Source: Gnetum montanum
Taxonomy: Eukaryota > Streptophyta > Gnetopsida > Gnetales > Gnetaceae
Length of the DNA stretch: 64,000 bases
Direction of reading: 5' to 3'
Assembly: GCA_015680685.1 (NCBI GenBank)
Contig: MNCI01009064.1
Coordinates: 2,106-66,105, forward strand
Shown: positions 41,847 to 54,424 of the stretch, piece by piece
Position numbering within the stretch: the first letter of the stretch is position 1
Layout of the letters: every line of letters begins with the position of its first letter
The notes under the pieces: model-generated
Told to the model about the DNA's origin: nothing
The model's database searches: none
What the model saw: only the letters and a program-made list of their open reading frames with translations
Translations under genes and position numbers: made by a program

Positions 41847-44800
41847 ATGGCTATGCACAATGATCTACATTTGCTTTTCACCTTGACAGGTCCTCATGGC
41901 AAGCTTACGAGACACCTAAACTCAGAATCAATAGACTGGGAATCATCTACTAACAACACTGTAGCATCCCTGGAAACATCCCTAGATTGGCCCGAACATT
42001 TGGTCCAAGCCTTAGACTTAGAGGCTGGGGATGTGATTGAGGACCCTCTCATTGAAGCACCTATAATGACATCCAGGGGGGAAATAAAGACATTAAAACT
42101 TGGCTCCCTCCTAGATCCACAAATACAAAAGGACGTATCTAAGGTTCTCCAAAACAACATTAAAGTGTTCGCATGGTTCTATAATGACATGCCGAGCTTA
42201 GACCCACAACTCATACAACATAACATTTTCTTAGACCTACGTATCAAAGCAGTTAAATAGAAGGCTCAAAAAATTAAGCTAAAAATCACACTAGTCGAAC
42301 GTGATGAAATTACCAAGCTGTATCAAGCATGCTTCATCCACATGGTTGATTACTCGAAGTGGGTATCGAACATCGTTGTAGTCTCCAAGAAGATGAGAGG
42401 TATACGAATTTTTATAGACTTTCAAGATCTAAACAAAGCAACGATTAACGATGACTTTCCATTACCAAGTATTGATCAACTTATTGACACCATGGTTGGT
42501 CATGCTTTACTGTCCTTTATGGATGGGTTCTCAGGTTATAATAAAATCTGCATCAATCTAGAGCATCATTTAACAACTACTTTCATGACCCCTTGGGGAA
42601 CCTTTTGTTACACTATGATGTCCTTTGGTCTCAAAAACGCTGAAGCAACCTATCAATGAGCCATGGCATACATATTTAGCGACTACCTCTTAGAGAGACT
42701 AAACGATTACATGGACGACATAGCGGTCAAGTCTAAGAGAGCTATCGATCATCCCACTGATCTAGATGTAGTCCTCAAGTGCTGTCACAAACATGACTTG
42801 CGTCTCAATCCAAAGAAATGTGTTTCCGAAGTCAAAATTGGACGCATGCTAGGGTTTGTAGTATCGAAAGCTGGAATACGAGTGAACCCTGACAAAGTTA
42901 AGTCCATTGTTAACCTAGCACCCCCTACCAACCTTAAAGAATTGCGTGGGTTGCAAGGTAGAATACAGTTTATCAAAAGGTTTGTAGCAAAGTTAACCAA
43001 CAAGTTACACCCCATGCAACACTTGCTAAAGAAGGGGATCAACTTCAAGTGGATGGCACAGTGTCAACAAGCCTTCGATGATTTAAAGAAAGAGCTTTTG
43101 CACCTCCCAACTATTTACCTACCACAGAGGGATAAGCCTTTCTACATCTACCTTGCCACTTCAAACACGTCTATCGTAGGATTGTTGTGTCAGAAGAGAA
43201 ATGGCAGCTCTGAAATCCCAGTTTATTACTTGAGCCATAAACTGATAGCTTACGAGGTGAAATACAACAAAGTAGAAAGAAATTGTCTCACCCTAGTATT
43301 TGAACTAAAAAAGTGGAGACATTACCTGTTTCATAGCAAGGTTAACATTATATGCAAGAGCAACGTACTTTGGGCTATCACAAACAATTTATACGAAAGT
43401 AGCAGGATAGCCTGATGGAAAGTTATAATAGTGGAATTCAATTTACACTATGTAGCCCAATCATCAATGAAAGGAAAAGCGATAGCTACATAGCTCAAAA
43501 CCTCACATGTCGATGATCAGGCAACCATAGAGCCAGAATTCCCTGATGAACATGTTAACAACATCAACCATGTACCATTACACTTCAAAGCTACTTTGCA
43601 TTTTGACGGCACCTCAACCACATGAGGTGGTAGTGTTGTTGTCGTCATTACATTCCCCTCAGGGGACATTTGACCTTTCACTTACCATTTTACGTTCCTT
43701 TGTACAAACAACATAGCTAAGTACGAAGGACTCCATAGGGGCCTTTAATAGCCCAGGAATTAAAGATCCAACATTTGGTAGTCCAAGGTGATTCCCAACT
43801 CATCGTCAACCAGATTACCGAAATCTATGCCTGCAAAGCCTGACATTTACAGCCTTATTGTGACTTGGCCAAGAGTTTGCTGAAACAGTTTACAATGATA
43901 GACATCCAACATGTGCCATGCAACGAGAACACTAGAGCAGATGCCTTAGCCACGCTAGTGTTAAACGTGCCACCACACTTATTCGCAACTTTACTTGCTT
44001 CAATAAAGGAGCGCACATACCCTATCACTCAAGAGGTACATGTCACCTCCGTGAGTGCTACCGATGCCCAAGAGTGGTATGCTAATGTTAAAGCCTACCT
44101 TCAACACAGTGAACCCCCACACAGCTTAACATCCACTCAAAAAGATACTACCTGAAAGCAAGCCCGGAAGTATGTCCTTATAGGAGATAATACCTTATGC
44201 AAACGCTCCTTTGATGGGATATTACTAACTTGCATTAGTGGGGAAGAAGCATAGAAAATCGTTAATGAAGTCCATGAAGGACTATGTGGAGGACACATAG
44301 CTCCCAAGGCTATGGCAGCAAAAATCAGATGCCTAGGATATTACTGGCCTTCATGGAACAAGATTGCCTTGCCAAAGTTAAGACGTGTGATACATGCCAA
44401 CGTCATGCAAATCTTATACATGTTTCACCTACTGAGTTGCATCCTACACAAATTACGTGGCCATTCCAACGATGGGGGCTAGATATCATAGGACCCATCA
44501 CACCTAAGTCTTCCGCAAGACATAGCTTCATCATTACCGCCACCACGTACTTCACAAAGTGAAAAGAGGCTATTCCCCTTAGGAAAACTACATCTCAATA
44601 GATTTGCCACTTTATCTTGGACAACATAGTAACAAGGTTTGGTCTTCCCATGACTATTATGATAGACAACGGGCCACAGTTTAGTAGCACGAAAACAGAA
44701 ACCTTTTGTAGCAACCTTGGCATCAAGTAATCCTTTTGGTTGCCATACTACCCGCAAGCAAATGGTCAAGTGGAGGCAACAAACAAGGCCATCATCAACT

Positions 44801-45315
44801 TGCTCAAAAGGGTGCTTAGCAATAGTAAGAGGTAATGGCATGAGCAAATTCTCTATGTGCTATGGGCTTACCGTACGACGTGTAGAACGGCCACAAGTAA
44901 GACTCCTTATAGCCTAGTCTATGGATCTGAAGCAGTGTTACCTCTTGAATTACAGGTACCGTCACTTCTAATGATCCTTTCAAGTGTCGTGAATGAGGCC
45001 CAGAACAACGAGTCAAGGATCATTGACCTCGACTCCATAGAGGAGAGGCGTGCTCAAACACTTGGTCATATCGAATGGTACCAAGACAAGCAACGGTAAA
45101 AGCATCATTCAAATCTACATCGATGGCCAATCCAAATGGGGGACCTAGTTCTCAAAGCTATTCGTGATCATGTAAATAAGTTCTCAGTAAACTACGAAGG
45201 TCCATTCATAATCACGAAAGCCTATGAGAACGGAGCCTTCAAACTGGCAGACATGGATGGCACAGAGTTTGCAAATCCTGTGAACCACTTGTACCTCAAG
45301 CCATACTACGTCTGA
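41847..45315 (+). pseudogene. pol: Tat-B pol: RT, two RNase H domains, integrase
   Basis: Same enzyme set as Tat-A pol and colinear with it. From the ATG: FTLTGPHGKLTRHLNSES, SLDPQLIQHNIFLD. RT with FQDLNKATINDDFPLPSIDQ, FMDGFSGYN and catalytic YMDD (42,708-42,719), then LRGLQGRIQFIKRFV. RNase H 1 at about 43,110-43,410; second RNase H from FDGTSTT (about 43,603), where the NNxAxYE glutamate site reads CTNNIAKYEG. Integrase: CDTCQRHANLIH, RWGLDIIGPIT, DNGPQFSS, and GQVEATNK with the catalytic glutamate intact. C-terminal end KLADMDGTEFANPVNHLYLK. Stops include TAG 42,258, TGA 42,657, TGA 43,413 and TGA 43,671, plus a frameshift near 44,349. Confidence 0.92.
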
Positions 45316-45335
45316 TGCGAAAGCAAGGTAAGCAC

Positions 45336-45620
45336 AGATAGTCTGCTATGACTATAAACTGGCATAGATACTCTGCTATGATCATAAACTGGCACAGACT
45401 GACCACTATGATGTAAAACTAGCAAAGGATGTCCTTGGGTCATGACGTTAAACTAGCACAACATCCACGGTCCGCTATGACCTTAAACTAGCCCATCCAC
45501 TGTCTGCTAAGACCTTAAACTAGCACAGTGATCTGCTAGAACCTTAAATTAGCACATTGTTGTCTACTGGGATCTTAAACCAATACATCTAATAGTCTAC
45601 CAAGACCTTAAACTAGGTTC
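45336..45620 (+). repeat. Boundary array after Tat-B pol
   Basis: About nine copies of a ggtccgctatgaccttaaac-tagc-type unit, roughly 30 bp apart, beginning some 20 bases after the pol stop. It matches the array after Tat-A pol (8,187-8,530) in position and orientation. Confidence 0.85.
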
Positions 45621-46910
45621 GTGGCACAATGCTCTCAGCCCGCATCCACGATCCCACAAGCAAGCAAGTGTGCACAGTGCCAACACGGGGTGGGATGTCG
45701 CAGTTCTAGAATGTAATTCACGATGATAAGAAAACACCCTCTGGAACATATGCAATGCCACTACCCCTAGCGTCTTGCTGATCCTTCGGAGATGTCATCT
45801 AACATCTTGCTGACCTTCCGAAGCTACCGCTACCACAACCTGTCACCCTGGCAATAGCTCCCATTGTCAACGCCTGCTGCTAGAGTCCCAGCACTATTGT
45901 GGTCCAACCACAAAGTTGCTATCCTCTAGTCCCCGCCATCATCCAAGCTCAAAAGACGTTCAACTGCTAGGTCTCTTAGCTTATAACTGAACTGCATGAT
46001 GTTTGCCCTGGGTAGCGACTCTTAAGCACTCACATCGCCGCAACTCCTAGCCTCCTCGATTGCAACCCCTTAAATCTGTTGGTGCCAAAACCACTGCTAG
46101 CCTTCCTGGTTTGGACATTGCATGCTTCAGCAACAATACTCCCTGCTCCAGCAGTGTTTAAAGCAAGTGGGATTCTGCCCTCACCTCATTTCATGGTTAC
46201 GTTTTTCTAGTCTGCTTTCTATTGTGTTTGCAGGATACAGGCTGAGATGGCATCAATCAGAGATGTGTTTTGCCAGGAGGACAGGACATCACATCGTTCT
46301 GAGGTGACCATTCTGACTAGCTTGGCTACTTGGGAGTGCACATCCTGCCCTCCCTCTTAACCTTCTTCACCTCGTTTCTCACACCTGCAGTTTCCCATTT
46401 CACATCTCTTTTACAAGCTTGCCTGATGCATATAAAGCCCTCCCACATGCTCAACCGCAAAGTCCATCATGTGCGTAACACAACTCATCGCATGGGAAGC
46501 ACCTGTAGGCAGGTCAAAGCCCCACATAGATGTAACATAACTCATCTCAGGGAGGAAACACCTATCCTGCAACAATATGGTTATTTGCAAGTGAACGTGT
46601 TTAAATAGCAGAAGAAAAGCGCAAAAGTGTAAAAGAGCAAAAGAGCTAAAAAAAAGAGGCATGCCCAAAACAAATGGTACATTAGCTATTTCACAAAGAC
46701 CATCTCTAAGCATTCCGACGAAAGGTTAGAAGCCAGCAAAAGAAAAATGCCCATGCATACCGACTCCCTCACAAGAACTCCGACAAGGGACCGCACTATG
46801 TTACATCTTTTCCTTTTCTAAACCTGTCCCCTCCCAAGCACAGTAAAGCCACATCTAAGTGACCACTGAAGAGCAATGTTGGAATCTTGTCCTTCATGGT
46901 GTTTTGTATT
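45621..46910 (+). other. Tat-B 3' untranslated region
   Basis: About 1.3 kb between the array and the stem-loop. Frames such as 46,330-46,608 and 46,411-46,713 overlap on opposite strands and show no known protein pattern. I see no gene. Confidence 0.55.
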
Positions 46911-46963
46911 CTTTGTCGACGTCTCTCGGGCAAATCCTCCAGACATCGACAAAGAGCGGCCAA
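46911..46963 (+). promoter_or_regulatory. Stem-loop and polypurine tract of Tat-B
   Basis: ctttgtcgacgtct (46,911-46,924) pairs with agacatcgacaaag (46,941-46,954) with one mismatch around a 16-nt loop (ctcgggcaaatcctcc). The right arm enters the purine run acaaagagcggccaa that ends at the LTR start. It matches Tat-A 9,585-9,638. Confidence 0.75.
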
Positions 46964-48604
46964 TGAAACACCATAAAATTTTAGGACCCTCATGCTTTAG
47001 CAAAGTCTTGGAATTTGGGTAAGGATTTTCACAAGTGCAGTGTCATGATGGGCTAACAGAATAGTAGGCACCGAGGATAGACTGTATAGTCTGCAAGTTT
47101 TCTATCTCCAAGACTAACAAGCCTGCTGGACTCTCCAGCCTGCCCAACCAGATAATTAACCCAACTAGCAGTCTACCTAAGGACCATAATAAGAGTTGTC
47201 AAAAGTATTTAGGATGAGCAAAACAGTTTGGCAAGTTTTCTAGCATACAAATCTACTACGTTGTGCAATGCAGCAAGCCTCGAAGATATCAACCAAGTGT
47301 CCAAGATGTAAGTTGATGACAAGTTGTTCTTCCAAAGCATTTGCCCATGTTGCAACTGTCAAGCAAGCTTGCTCCACTAACACAAGGTGCTATGCTATGC
47401 AAGCATAGCGTAATAGGGACAAAGCACACAAAGGCCCCCCTTTGCCAAGCAATTCTAAAAGAAGACTGTGCTTGGCAATGATTCGACCTCCAAAACTGGT
47501 TGTCCCACTTAGCCCTCAGGCCTCCAGCAAGGTTTCTTGGTAAAAAATGGTAGATTGAACAAGGAAGCATGATACACTGGCTGCTACACTGTGCTACGCT
47601 ATGTAGCATAGCACAGCGTAGCGAGTAGTTACTTACGCTACAATAATGTGCTGAATAGCGTGGGTAGTGCAATGCTGGCATGGAGGCATCAAGACGTCTT
47701 CGATTAGCTCTATAACTTGTTGACAATGATTATTCTCACCCTGATCTCTCTTTGGCAAACAAAATCAGCAAGTTTTCTTCATTTTGCATACCCCTAATCA
47801 ATCCCCAAAAAATTGTTCCTACGCTTGACCCTACTTGCAAGAGTAGGGAAGACGTAGTCCTAGAGCATAAGCTCAATTTTTCTTGCATTGTTGGCACACT
47901 GGATTTTGGCACATGTAATTTCAGCAGTATGGTCACAGCGTAACAAAGCTCACCTCCAGCATCGCACACCTACATAGTATAGCCATGTTTGCACCTTGTG
48001 TAGCCTAGGACACATGGCATCCAGACCACTTTTTTCTCCTGCTCCTAGCCCTATAAATACCCTGGCAAACAATGCTCGAGAGTGGTTGGCAAAAAAATTT
48101 GGCTTGGGTTGGCCTTTTGTATTGATTGGCTTTTAAGTTCACTTTCGGAGAGTGTAGTTGGAAATTTTTTAGCACTCTTGTTGGCTTTGAGTTTGCTAGT
48201 CGACTCTACAGTTTAGAGATCTGCGACCATACTACTCTATGTAAGTTGTGCCTCTTCCATGTTGCGTGTTCTGTTGTACACCTTTCAGCAAAGCAAAGGA
48301 TCAAACCCGCGACCTTAGGGTGGTGCACTTTCTCACCCAAGTCTATTTTGCTGTTTGCTTGCTATCATCGTTGTTTTGCATTATTTTCATTGTTTTACAT
48401 TTATTGATCATCGATTTACTTTGCGTACACCACTTCCAAAACAAAAATTTACAAAAGCTTAAGATACACTAATTAAGTCCCTTTCTGATCAACCAGATTG
48501 TTTAGGGCACCCCACTTTTGTTTCTCTCCAGCACGGATCTAGGGTTAAACTGTTCACCTGGCAACCTCTCGATGTTCCAGCCACCGACATTTTCAGTCAC
48601 AACA
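46964..48604 (+). mobile_element. 3' LTR of Tat-B
   Basis: About 1,641 bp, matching the 5' LTR from TGAAACACC to the terminal cacaaca (possibly three bases further). TATA box cctataaata at 48,050-48,059. It lacks the 182 bp between the two hairpins of the 5' copy. The frames 47,752-48,472 mirror those of the 5' LTR and are not genes. Confidence 0.9.
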
Positions 48605-50260
48605 GTTGCTCCTACAATGCTCTATCAAATGCTTACACGATGTGGTATTCAAGAATACCATGGGGAGTATAATGTGGAAGATGTCGACACCAGGGATTAT
48701 CATCCCACCGAAGCACAACACCTACAAGATCAGCAGCTAGAATAGTGCTATGAGTTTTTAAAAGGAAAAGAGCTTAACAATCCTCCTTTCCTATTGTACC
48801 AACAAGCTAGTGGAGAACCCTTCTCTAGGGATTTTCCATACAATGATGCTTCTCTCTTTCACTTTAGCGATGGAGGTCAAAACCAGAATTTGCACTCCAT
48901 AGTTCACAATCCTGATTCTTGTAATAAGGGATCTAATGACCAAGATGGATTCAGAGGGGAAAGTCAAGATAGGGATGTAAACAAGAAGCAAGATCGTGAC
49001 TATGGTCATGATTGCCAAAGAGGAAATAGTAAGCCCCATGATGGTGCTAGTTCTTCTTCCTCTTCCCCTTTGTCTTCTTCTTCTTCTTCTGGCTCCAATC
49101 GTGACCATAGAAGGCGAGATCGTGATGGAGGTAATCGAAATGAGCAAAATGATCGATGGGATCATGATAATCAAGGGGACCATCATAACAAGCATGATCA
49201 AGGATGTAGACATTCAAGAGAGGCACATCGCCATGAATGATGGGGTAGTAGAGGGCATCATAGACACCATAATCAAGGTCTCAATGAGCCTCTATTTGCT
49301 ACCCAAAGTATGCTGAATATCGCAGACGTAGTCAGAATCCCAACAAGGCATGTGAAAGACAGTCGAATCAAATGATTAGATATTAACAATATTCCTCGAT
49401 TTGAGGGAGGCTATAACTCTGACCCGCTGAATTATCTTCAAGCTTTCCAAGATGCATATGCCTTGCAAAACATAGAGAATGAGTGATAGAAATTGAAGTT
49501 GTTCCCAAGGACACTTATCATAGAAGCAAAGAATTGGTACCAATCCTTAGAACCAGAATCTATCAAACGTACCATGCTTCAGTTATTCAATGATTAGTAT
49601 CAAACGTACTCCATGGTGTCCAACTTAAGAAAGCAAATTCAAGGGCGGAAACAAGGAATACACAAACCCTTGCATGCCGCCATTGGCTAATGCTATGCCT
49701 TGATGCATAAATGCCCTAGCCATGGTTATTCTCAATTGGCCCAACTTCACCACATTGTAGATAGGCTTCATAATGAAACAAGAAAAACCCTTAGTTTTTA
49801 TGCCCAAGGGCAATTGTTAGAACTAGCTACCCTTCAAGTACAAAGATTAATAGAGCAGGTAGTCAAAGACAAAGGCGAGCTACGAAAAAGTGAAAGTGTA
49901 GAGGAGTACAATTGTGATCCTTCCATCAGCAAAAGGGAGGTTTGATCCTATGATAGTGAGGACGAATTCATATTTGATGAGGCAATCCATAAGAAAGCCT
50001 TACCACTTCAATAATTCCAATCTAAACTTATGACCAAGGTTGATCAGTTAAGGGACTCCATGGATAGTAGATTTCAAGCTATCCTCAAAATCACTGAAAA
50101 GACTAGAGAACAAGGTAGTGACCATGAGCGTAGAAGGTGCAAAGAAGCTAAACATGCATATTACAAAGGTAAGGAAAAATTTGCTACAATAAAAGAGGTT
50201 GTGGAAAATGAATTAGATGATGATCATGGATGTGATGTCTGCCAGTATGAACATCCTTAA
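48605..50260 (+). pseudogene. gag: C2 gag, main part
   Basis: Continues the gag cut by Tat-B: PTMLYQMLTRCGIQEYHGEY, then a poly-serine stretch and an R/D/H/N-rich linker (SNRDHRRRDRDGGNRNEQND, about 49,092-49,151). The core is INNIPRFEGGYNSD (49,384-49,425), LQAFQDAYALQNIENE, KNWYQSLEPESIKRTM and HHIVDRLHNETRKTLSFYAQ (49,750-49,809). The C-terminal part reads MDSRFQAILKITEKTREQ and the box GCDVCQYEHP (50,228-50,257). Stops at about 48,745, 49,373, 49,485, 49,594 and 49,688. C3 shows how a more intact relative reads. Confidence 0.85.
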
Positions 50261-51548
50261 GGATGTTACCCCATTGTGTTGCATCTTCAGGAGTTTAGGA
50301 TGTATGCCTTACATCCATGACTTACACAAAGGCAAACATCTAGAAGGTTTCCTTATCCTCAAGGTAATCTTAGGTAGTTCCACCAGCAATAACCATATTA
50401 TCCAAGCAGAGCTCCACCACAACCATATGAATAGTACCAACAATGGCAACAAGCATAATCATGGGTGTTTACACTGCTAAGGAAACAATACCCTTACCGA
50501 TTGCCTGATCCATATGGTTACTATGTTCTGCAACCCATGTCTACACGTGACTCTTCTAGTTACGTTTCTAATATTTAGCCTTACTACCATCCTTCTGATT
50601 ACTATCAAACTCCTTCTCCACATGAAAGAAGCGATACCACCTGCTATACTTACCCTCCTCCTATCCCTATATATACTCCTCCTCTAGTTACATAACTACC
50701 ACCTACCCTCCTATGCAGGGTGAATTGCCAGGTCAACTGCAACAACACAATGTTATGAGTACTATTAATTTGCAACCAAATCATCAATCAGAGGGGTTCA
50801 ATGCTTTATCAAAAAAAAATCTTTCTTTTGACCCTGCAGTCCACCTAAGCCCTCACCTCCACCTGTGGTTGACAACCTTGCTCCTACCTCTTCCATCATA
50901 TCAAATTCCTTCAAGCCTCCTTCAAACCAAACTCTGCTAAGGACCTATACCATAATGCTTACTCACACTATGTCTGATTGGAATTATGTAGGAAACCTTC
51001 CTAGGAAATTAGTCAATCCTGGAAGTCCACTAATTTATTTACAGATTTTTGGGAACAAACTGTGCAAGGCTCTTCTCGATTTAGGTTCTGGTGTTAATTT
51101 GATTTCTCATGAGATGTACACTACCTAGAACCTACCTCCTCTCAAGAAGAGCAACATCATATTAGAATTGACAAACTAGTCCATCACTGTTCCATTGAAA
51201 TTGGTAGAAGGCATTATGATCACTATCTATGGGTGGTCTTATCCTACCAACTTCCTCATAATCAAAGTGGAGAATTGCAAAGGGGACTTCCCAATCATTA
51301 TGGGAAGGGCATGGCTAAGCATTGTAAATGCAAGAATGGACATTAGAGATCTTTCCCTGGAAATCTCTAAAGAAAACACATTTGAAAAGATTGACACAAA
51401 GAGAGTTCCATGCATCATGTATAGCGATAGCAAGTGCAATTGTGTGCAAAAACTTTGGGTCGTCAAGCAAGCATCTATCTTTGCATGTAAACAGTGTGCA
51501 TTGAAAGTAGAAATTCAAATGTGTATGTACACAGCAACCACAAAATAA
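50261..51548 (+). pseudogene. pro: C2 linker and aspartic protease
   Basis: A P/Y/Q-rich linker (50,400-50,900) is followed by the protease: RTYTIMLTHTMSDWNYVGNL, GNKLCKALLDLGSGVNLI (51,051-51,104) and FPIIMGRAWLSIVNARMD (51,288-51,341). The active site reads D-L-G-S, unlike the usual D-S/T-G, though L at the second position is seen in other members here (DLGAS in G). One TAG breaks it at 51,126. Confidence 0.75.
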
Positions 51549-51944
51549 GAGGGCACCTAATGGCTAACCAATGATTCAAAAAGCAGCACACTTTACATCA
51601 AACCAGCTGAGAGCCTAACATGTGAGTATGTCATGAGCATGGATGAACTCGAGTAAGTTCATCACCAACTCTCTGAAGATACAAATGATGATACCTGTTG
51701 AGGAGAGTTGGAAATTCCTGATAAATTTAAGTAAGAGCCCCTTGAACTGAAAACATTACTGGTTGGAATGGAATATGTATTTTTTAAAAATAAGAAGCCG
51801 ATTATAATTAATGCAAGACTTTCTTTAAAACAAAAAGAGATGTTGTTGAAGGTAGTTGAAAGATGGTTAGCAGCTTTTGCTTGATCATATCCTAAACTCA
51901 TAGGGATTGATCCTAAGATATGCCAACATCGCATTTACACTAAC

Positions 51945-54424
51945 CCAGCCATGAAGCCAAAATGGCAACCACAAAGACAGTTGAACCCTCAATTGAAACA
52001 AATCATCAATGAGGAAATCAAACAACTCCTCAAGGTGGGGTTCATTTATCCCATTGTGGATAGTGAGTGGGTTAGCCCCCTCGTAATTGTGCTAAAGAAA
52101 GGTGGCAAGTGGCGAGTCTACATTAATTTCAGGTTGCTAAACATGGCAATGTTCAAGGATCATTTTCCAGTGTCATTTGTTGACTAGGTGCTAGACACAA
52201 CATCAGGGCATTGCTACTACAACTTCCTAGATGGTTATAGTATCTATAACCAAATTCAAGCACCAAAGGACCAAGCAAAGACAATGTTCACAAGTCCCTA
52301 CAAGACTTTTGCATATTGTAAGATGTCGTTTGGTCTATGCAATGCTTTTTCCACATTTCAATGCCTGGTCCCGAGCATCTTTCAACAAAAAATTGGTAGT
52401 GGTGTAGAAGTCTTCATGGATGACTTCTCCACCTATGGAGCTACATTTGAGCAAGCCTTCGACTACCTTGAGCAAGTGCTGAAACAATGTGTTGAAACCA
52501 ACTTGCAACTCAATTGGCAAAAAACTCACCACATGGTCTAGGAGGGCATTGTACTGGGGCACAAAATCTCACAAGCAGGAATTGAGGTAAACCCTAAGAA
52601 AATAAGGATCATCCAAGGAATAACCTACTAGCCATAAACAATTAAAGATGCTTGGTCATTCATTGGACATACTGACTACTACCGGTGATTCATAGAGAAT
52701 TTCTCTAAGACCACAAAACCATTGGTCAAGCTAACAAAGAAAGATACTCCCTTTGTCTGAACCACAGAATGTGAGAAAGCGTTCTAGCAACTAAAAAAGA
52801 AGCTTGTAGAAACTCCAATCCTACAAGCACCTAACTGGTCCAGACCATTTCATATTATGATAGATGTATCAAATTATGCCTTTAGAGCAATGCTGATGCA
52901 ATTACATGACAAAAAATGGCCATACTACATCCATTACGCTAGTCGAAGTATTGTGGGTGCACAACTGAACTACACCACCATAGAGAAATAATTAATGGTA
53001 GTGATGTTTGCACTAGAGAAGTTCAAGCATTACTTGCTTGGATATAAGGTGCTTGTGCACACTGATCATAGTGCCATATGCTTCGTAATGAACAAGCCAA
53101 CGATGAGCCCTCATGTCATACGGTGGCTAGTGATCGTGCAAGAATTCGATCTCACAATGGTAGATCGAAAAGACAATGAGAATGTGGTCACTGATAACTT
53201 GTCTTGGTTGCGATGCAATGAAAAAGAGGAAGAAAGTCAATTATTTGATACATTTCCTAATGAACTCCTCTTTGCTGGGGCTATAACTTAACAAATTCCC
53301 AATGAGCCAAAATGGTATGATAACATTCTCACCTATCTTCTCACTCAGGAGATGCCACAAGGGTTGGACCACTAGAAGAAACAATAGTTTCTTCACCAAG
53401 TAAAGCACTTCATGAAGATCAAAAAACACCTCTACAAGGTGTGCATCAACGGCTTGGTTTGTTGGTGTGTCCTTGATGCTAATCAACTACACATTCTCCA
53501 AGATGCTCATGAAGGTCCTTACGAAGGGCACTATAACGGGAGATGCACAGCCATTAAAATCCTGATGACAAGGTACTACTAGCCAAAACTCTTTAGGGAT
53601 GCTCATCATTATGTCTACTCTTGTGAACGATGTTAACAAGATGGTGGAATGACTACTCAAATGGAGGAACCTCAACAATAGATTCAACCATTAGAACCAT
53701 TCGACATCTGGGGCATTGATTTCATGGGTCCCATCACACCCATGTTAAATGGAAAGGTGTACATCATAGTCTTTTTTGACTATTATAAGAAATGGATGAA
53801 AGCAGTAGTCATCATCAATTGTACATCCTCTATTGCTACTTAGTTTATACAACAAAATGTTGTAAATAGGTTTGGTGTGCCATGTGTCCTTTGGGCCTAC
53901 TACTCTACTTAGAAACTTCCTATAGGCTACTCTCCCTATGAGCTTGTGTACGGCAAACTACCAACACTTCTACTCAATCTAAACTCCATACACTTTCAAT
54001 AGCTTATGACCTTGACCTTGACTTAAGTCTAGCTCAAAAAGTATGACTGATGAATCTCAACCTATTAGACAAAAACTGATTAGTAGCCCTATCATCTAAT
54101 AAGTTGCATAAGGCCTATCACAAAAAGCGTCATGACCTGAAAATTAGAAAACTCAAATTTCAACCAAGAGACAAGGTTCTTTACTAAAACCCCACACATG
54201 TACCTCAATGAACCAAATTCCAAACATTGTCGAAAGGATCTTATGTCATTTATGAAACTTTTTCTTCAAGGGTCATAATGATCTATAACCCTGAGAGCCC
54301 AAACAAGAAACAACTGCTCAACATTCAACAAATAAGACCTTTCCATGAGCATATGCCAACCAACACGACAAGTACCTCATCAAATGGACAACCACGCTCC
54401 ATATTTCAGATCTCATCCTCTTAA
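51945..54424 (+). pseudogene. pol: C2 pol: RT, RNase H, integrase with catalytic-core deletion
   Basis: RT: NEEIKQLLKVGFIYPI, WVSPLVIVLKKGGKWRVYIN and catalytic VFMDDFSTYG (about 52,412-52,441). LQLNWQKTHHMV-EGIVLGHKIS is the Athila signature. RNase H: HTDHSAICFVMNKPTMS and TDNLSWLRC (53,185-53,220). Integrase: CINGLVCWCVLDANQLHILQ, HEGPYEGHYN, IWGIDFMGPITPMLNGK (53,709-53,759). After VVNRFGVPC (about 53,886) the text jumps to VLWAYYST: the block with the second catalytic D and the E is missing, about 270 bp by comparison with relatives. It ends before a catgggggagat tract. Stops are frequent. Confidence 0.88.

Larger units (their letters stand above)
30140..48604 (+). mobile_element. Complete Tat/Ogre-like element Tat-B (about 18.5 kb)
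   Basis: Has both LTRs, a PBS, gag-protease (32,265-36,061), a boundary array, a minus-strand spliced gene (36,561-41,097), a second array, pol (41,847-45,315), a third array, stem-loop, polypurine tract and 3' LTR. It lies in C2 gag. The flank before it is gctac (30,135-30,139). After the 3' LTR comes gttgc if the LTR ends at ...CAACA (48,604), or gctcc if it ends three bases later (48,607), the better match to a 5-bp duplication. In either case the C2 gag frame is open across the join. Confidence 0.9.

Noticed and set aside
48791-49316. Isoleucine/methionine-rich frames on both strands, membrane-protein-like
   Set aside because: Shadows of the charged R/D/H linker of C2 gag in other frames.
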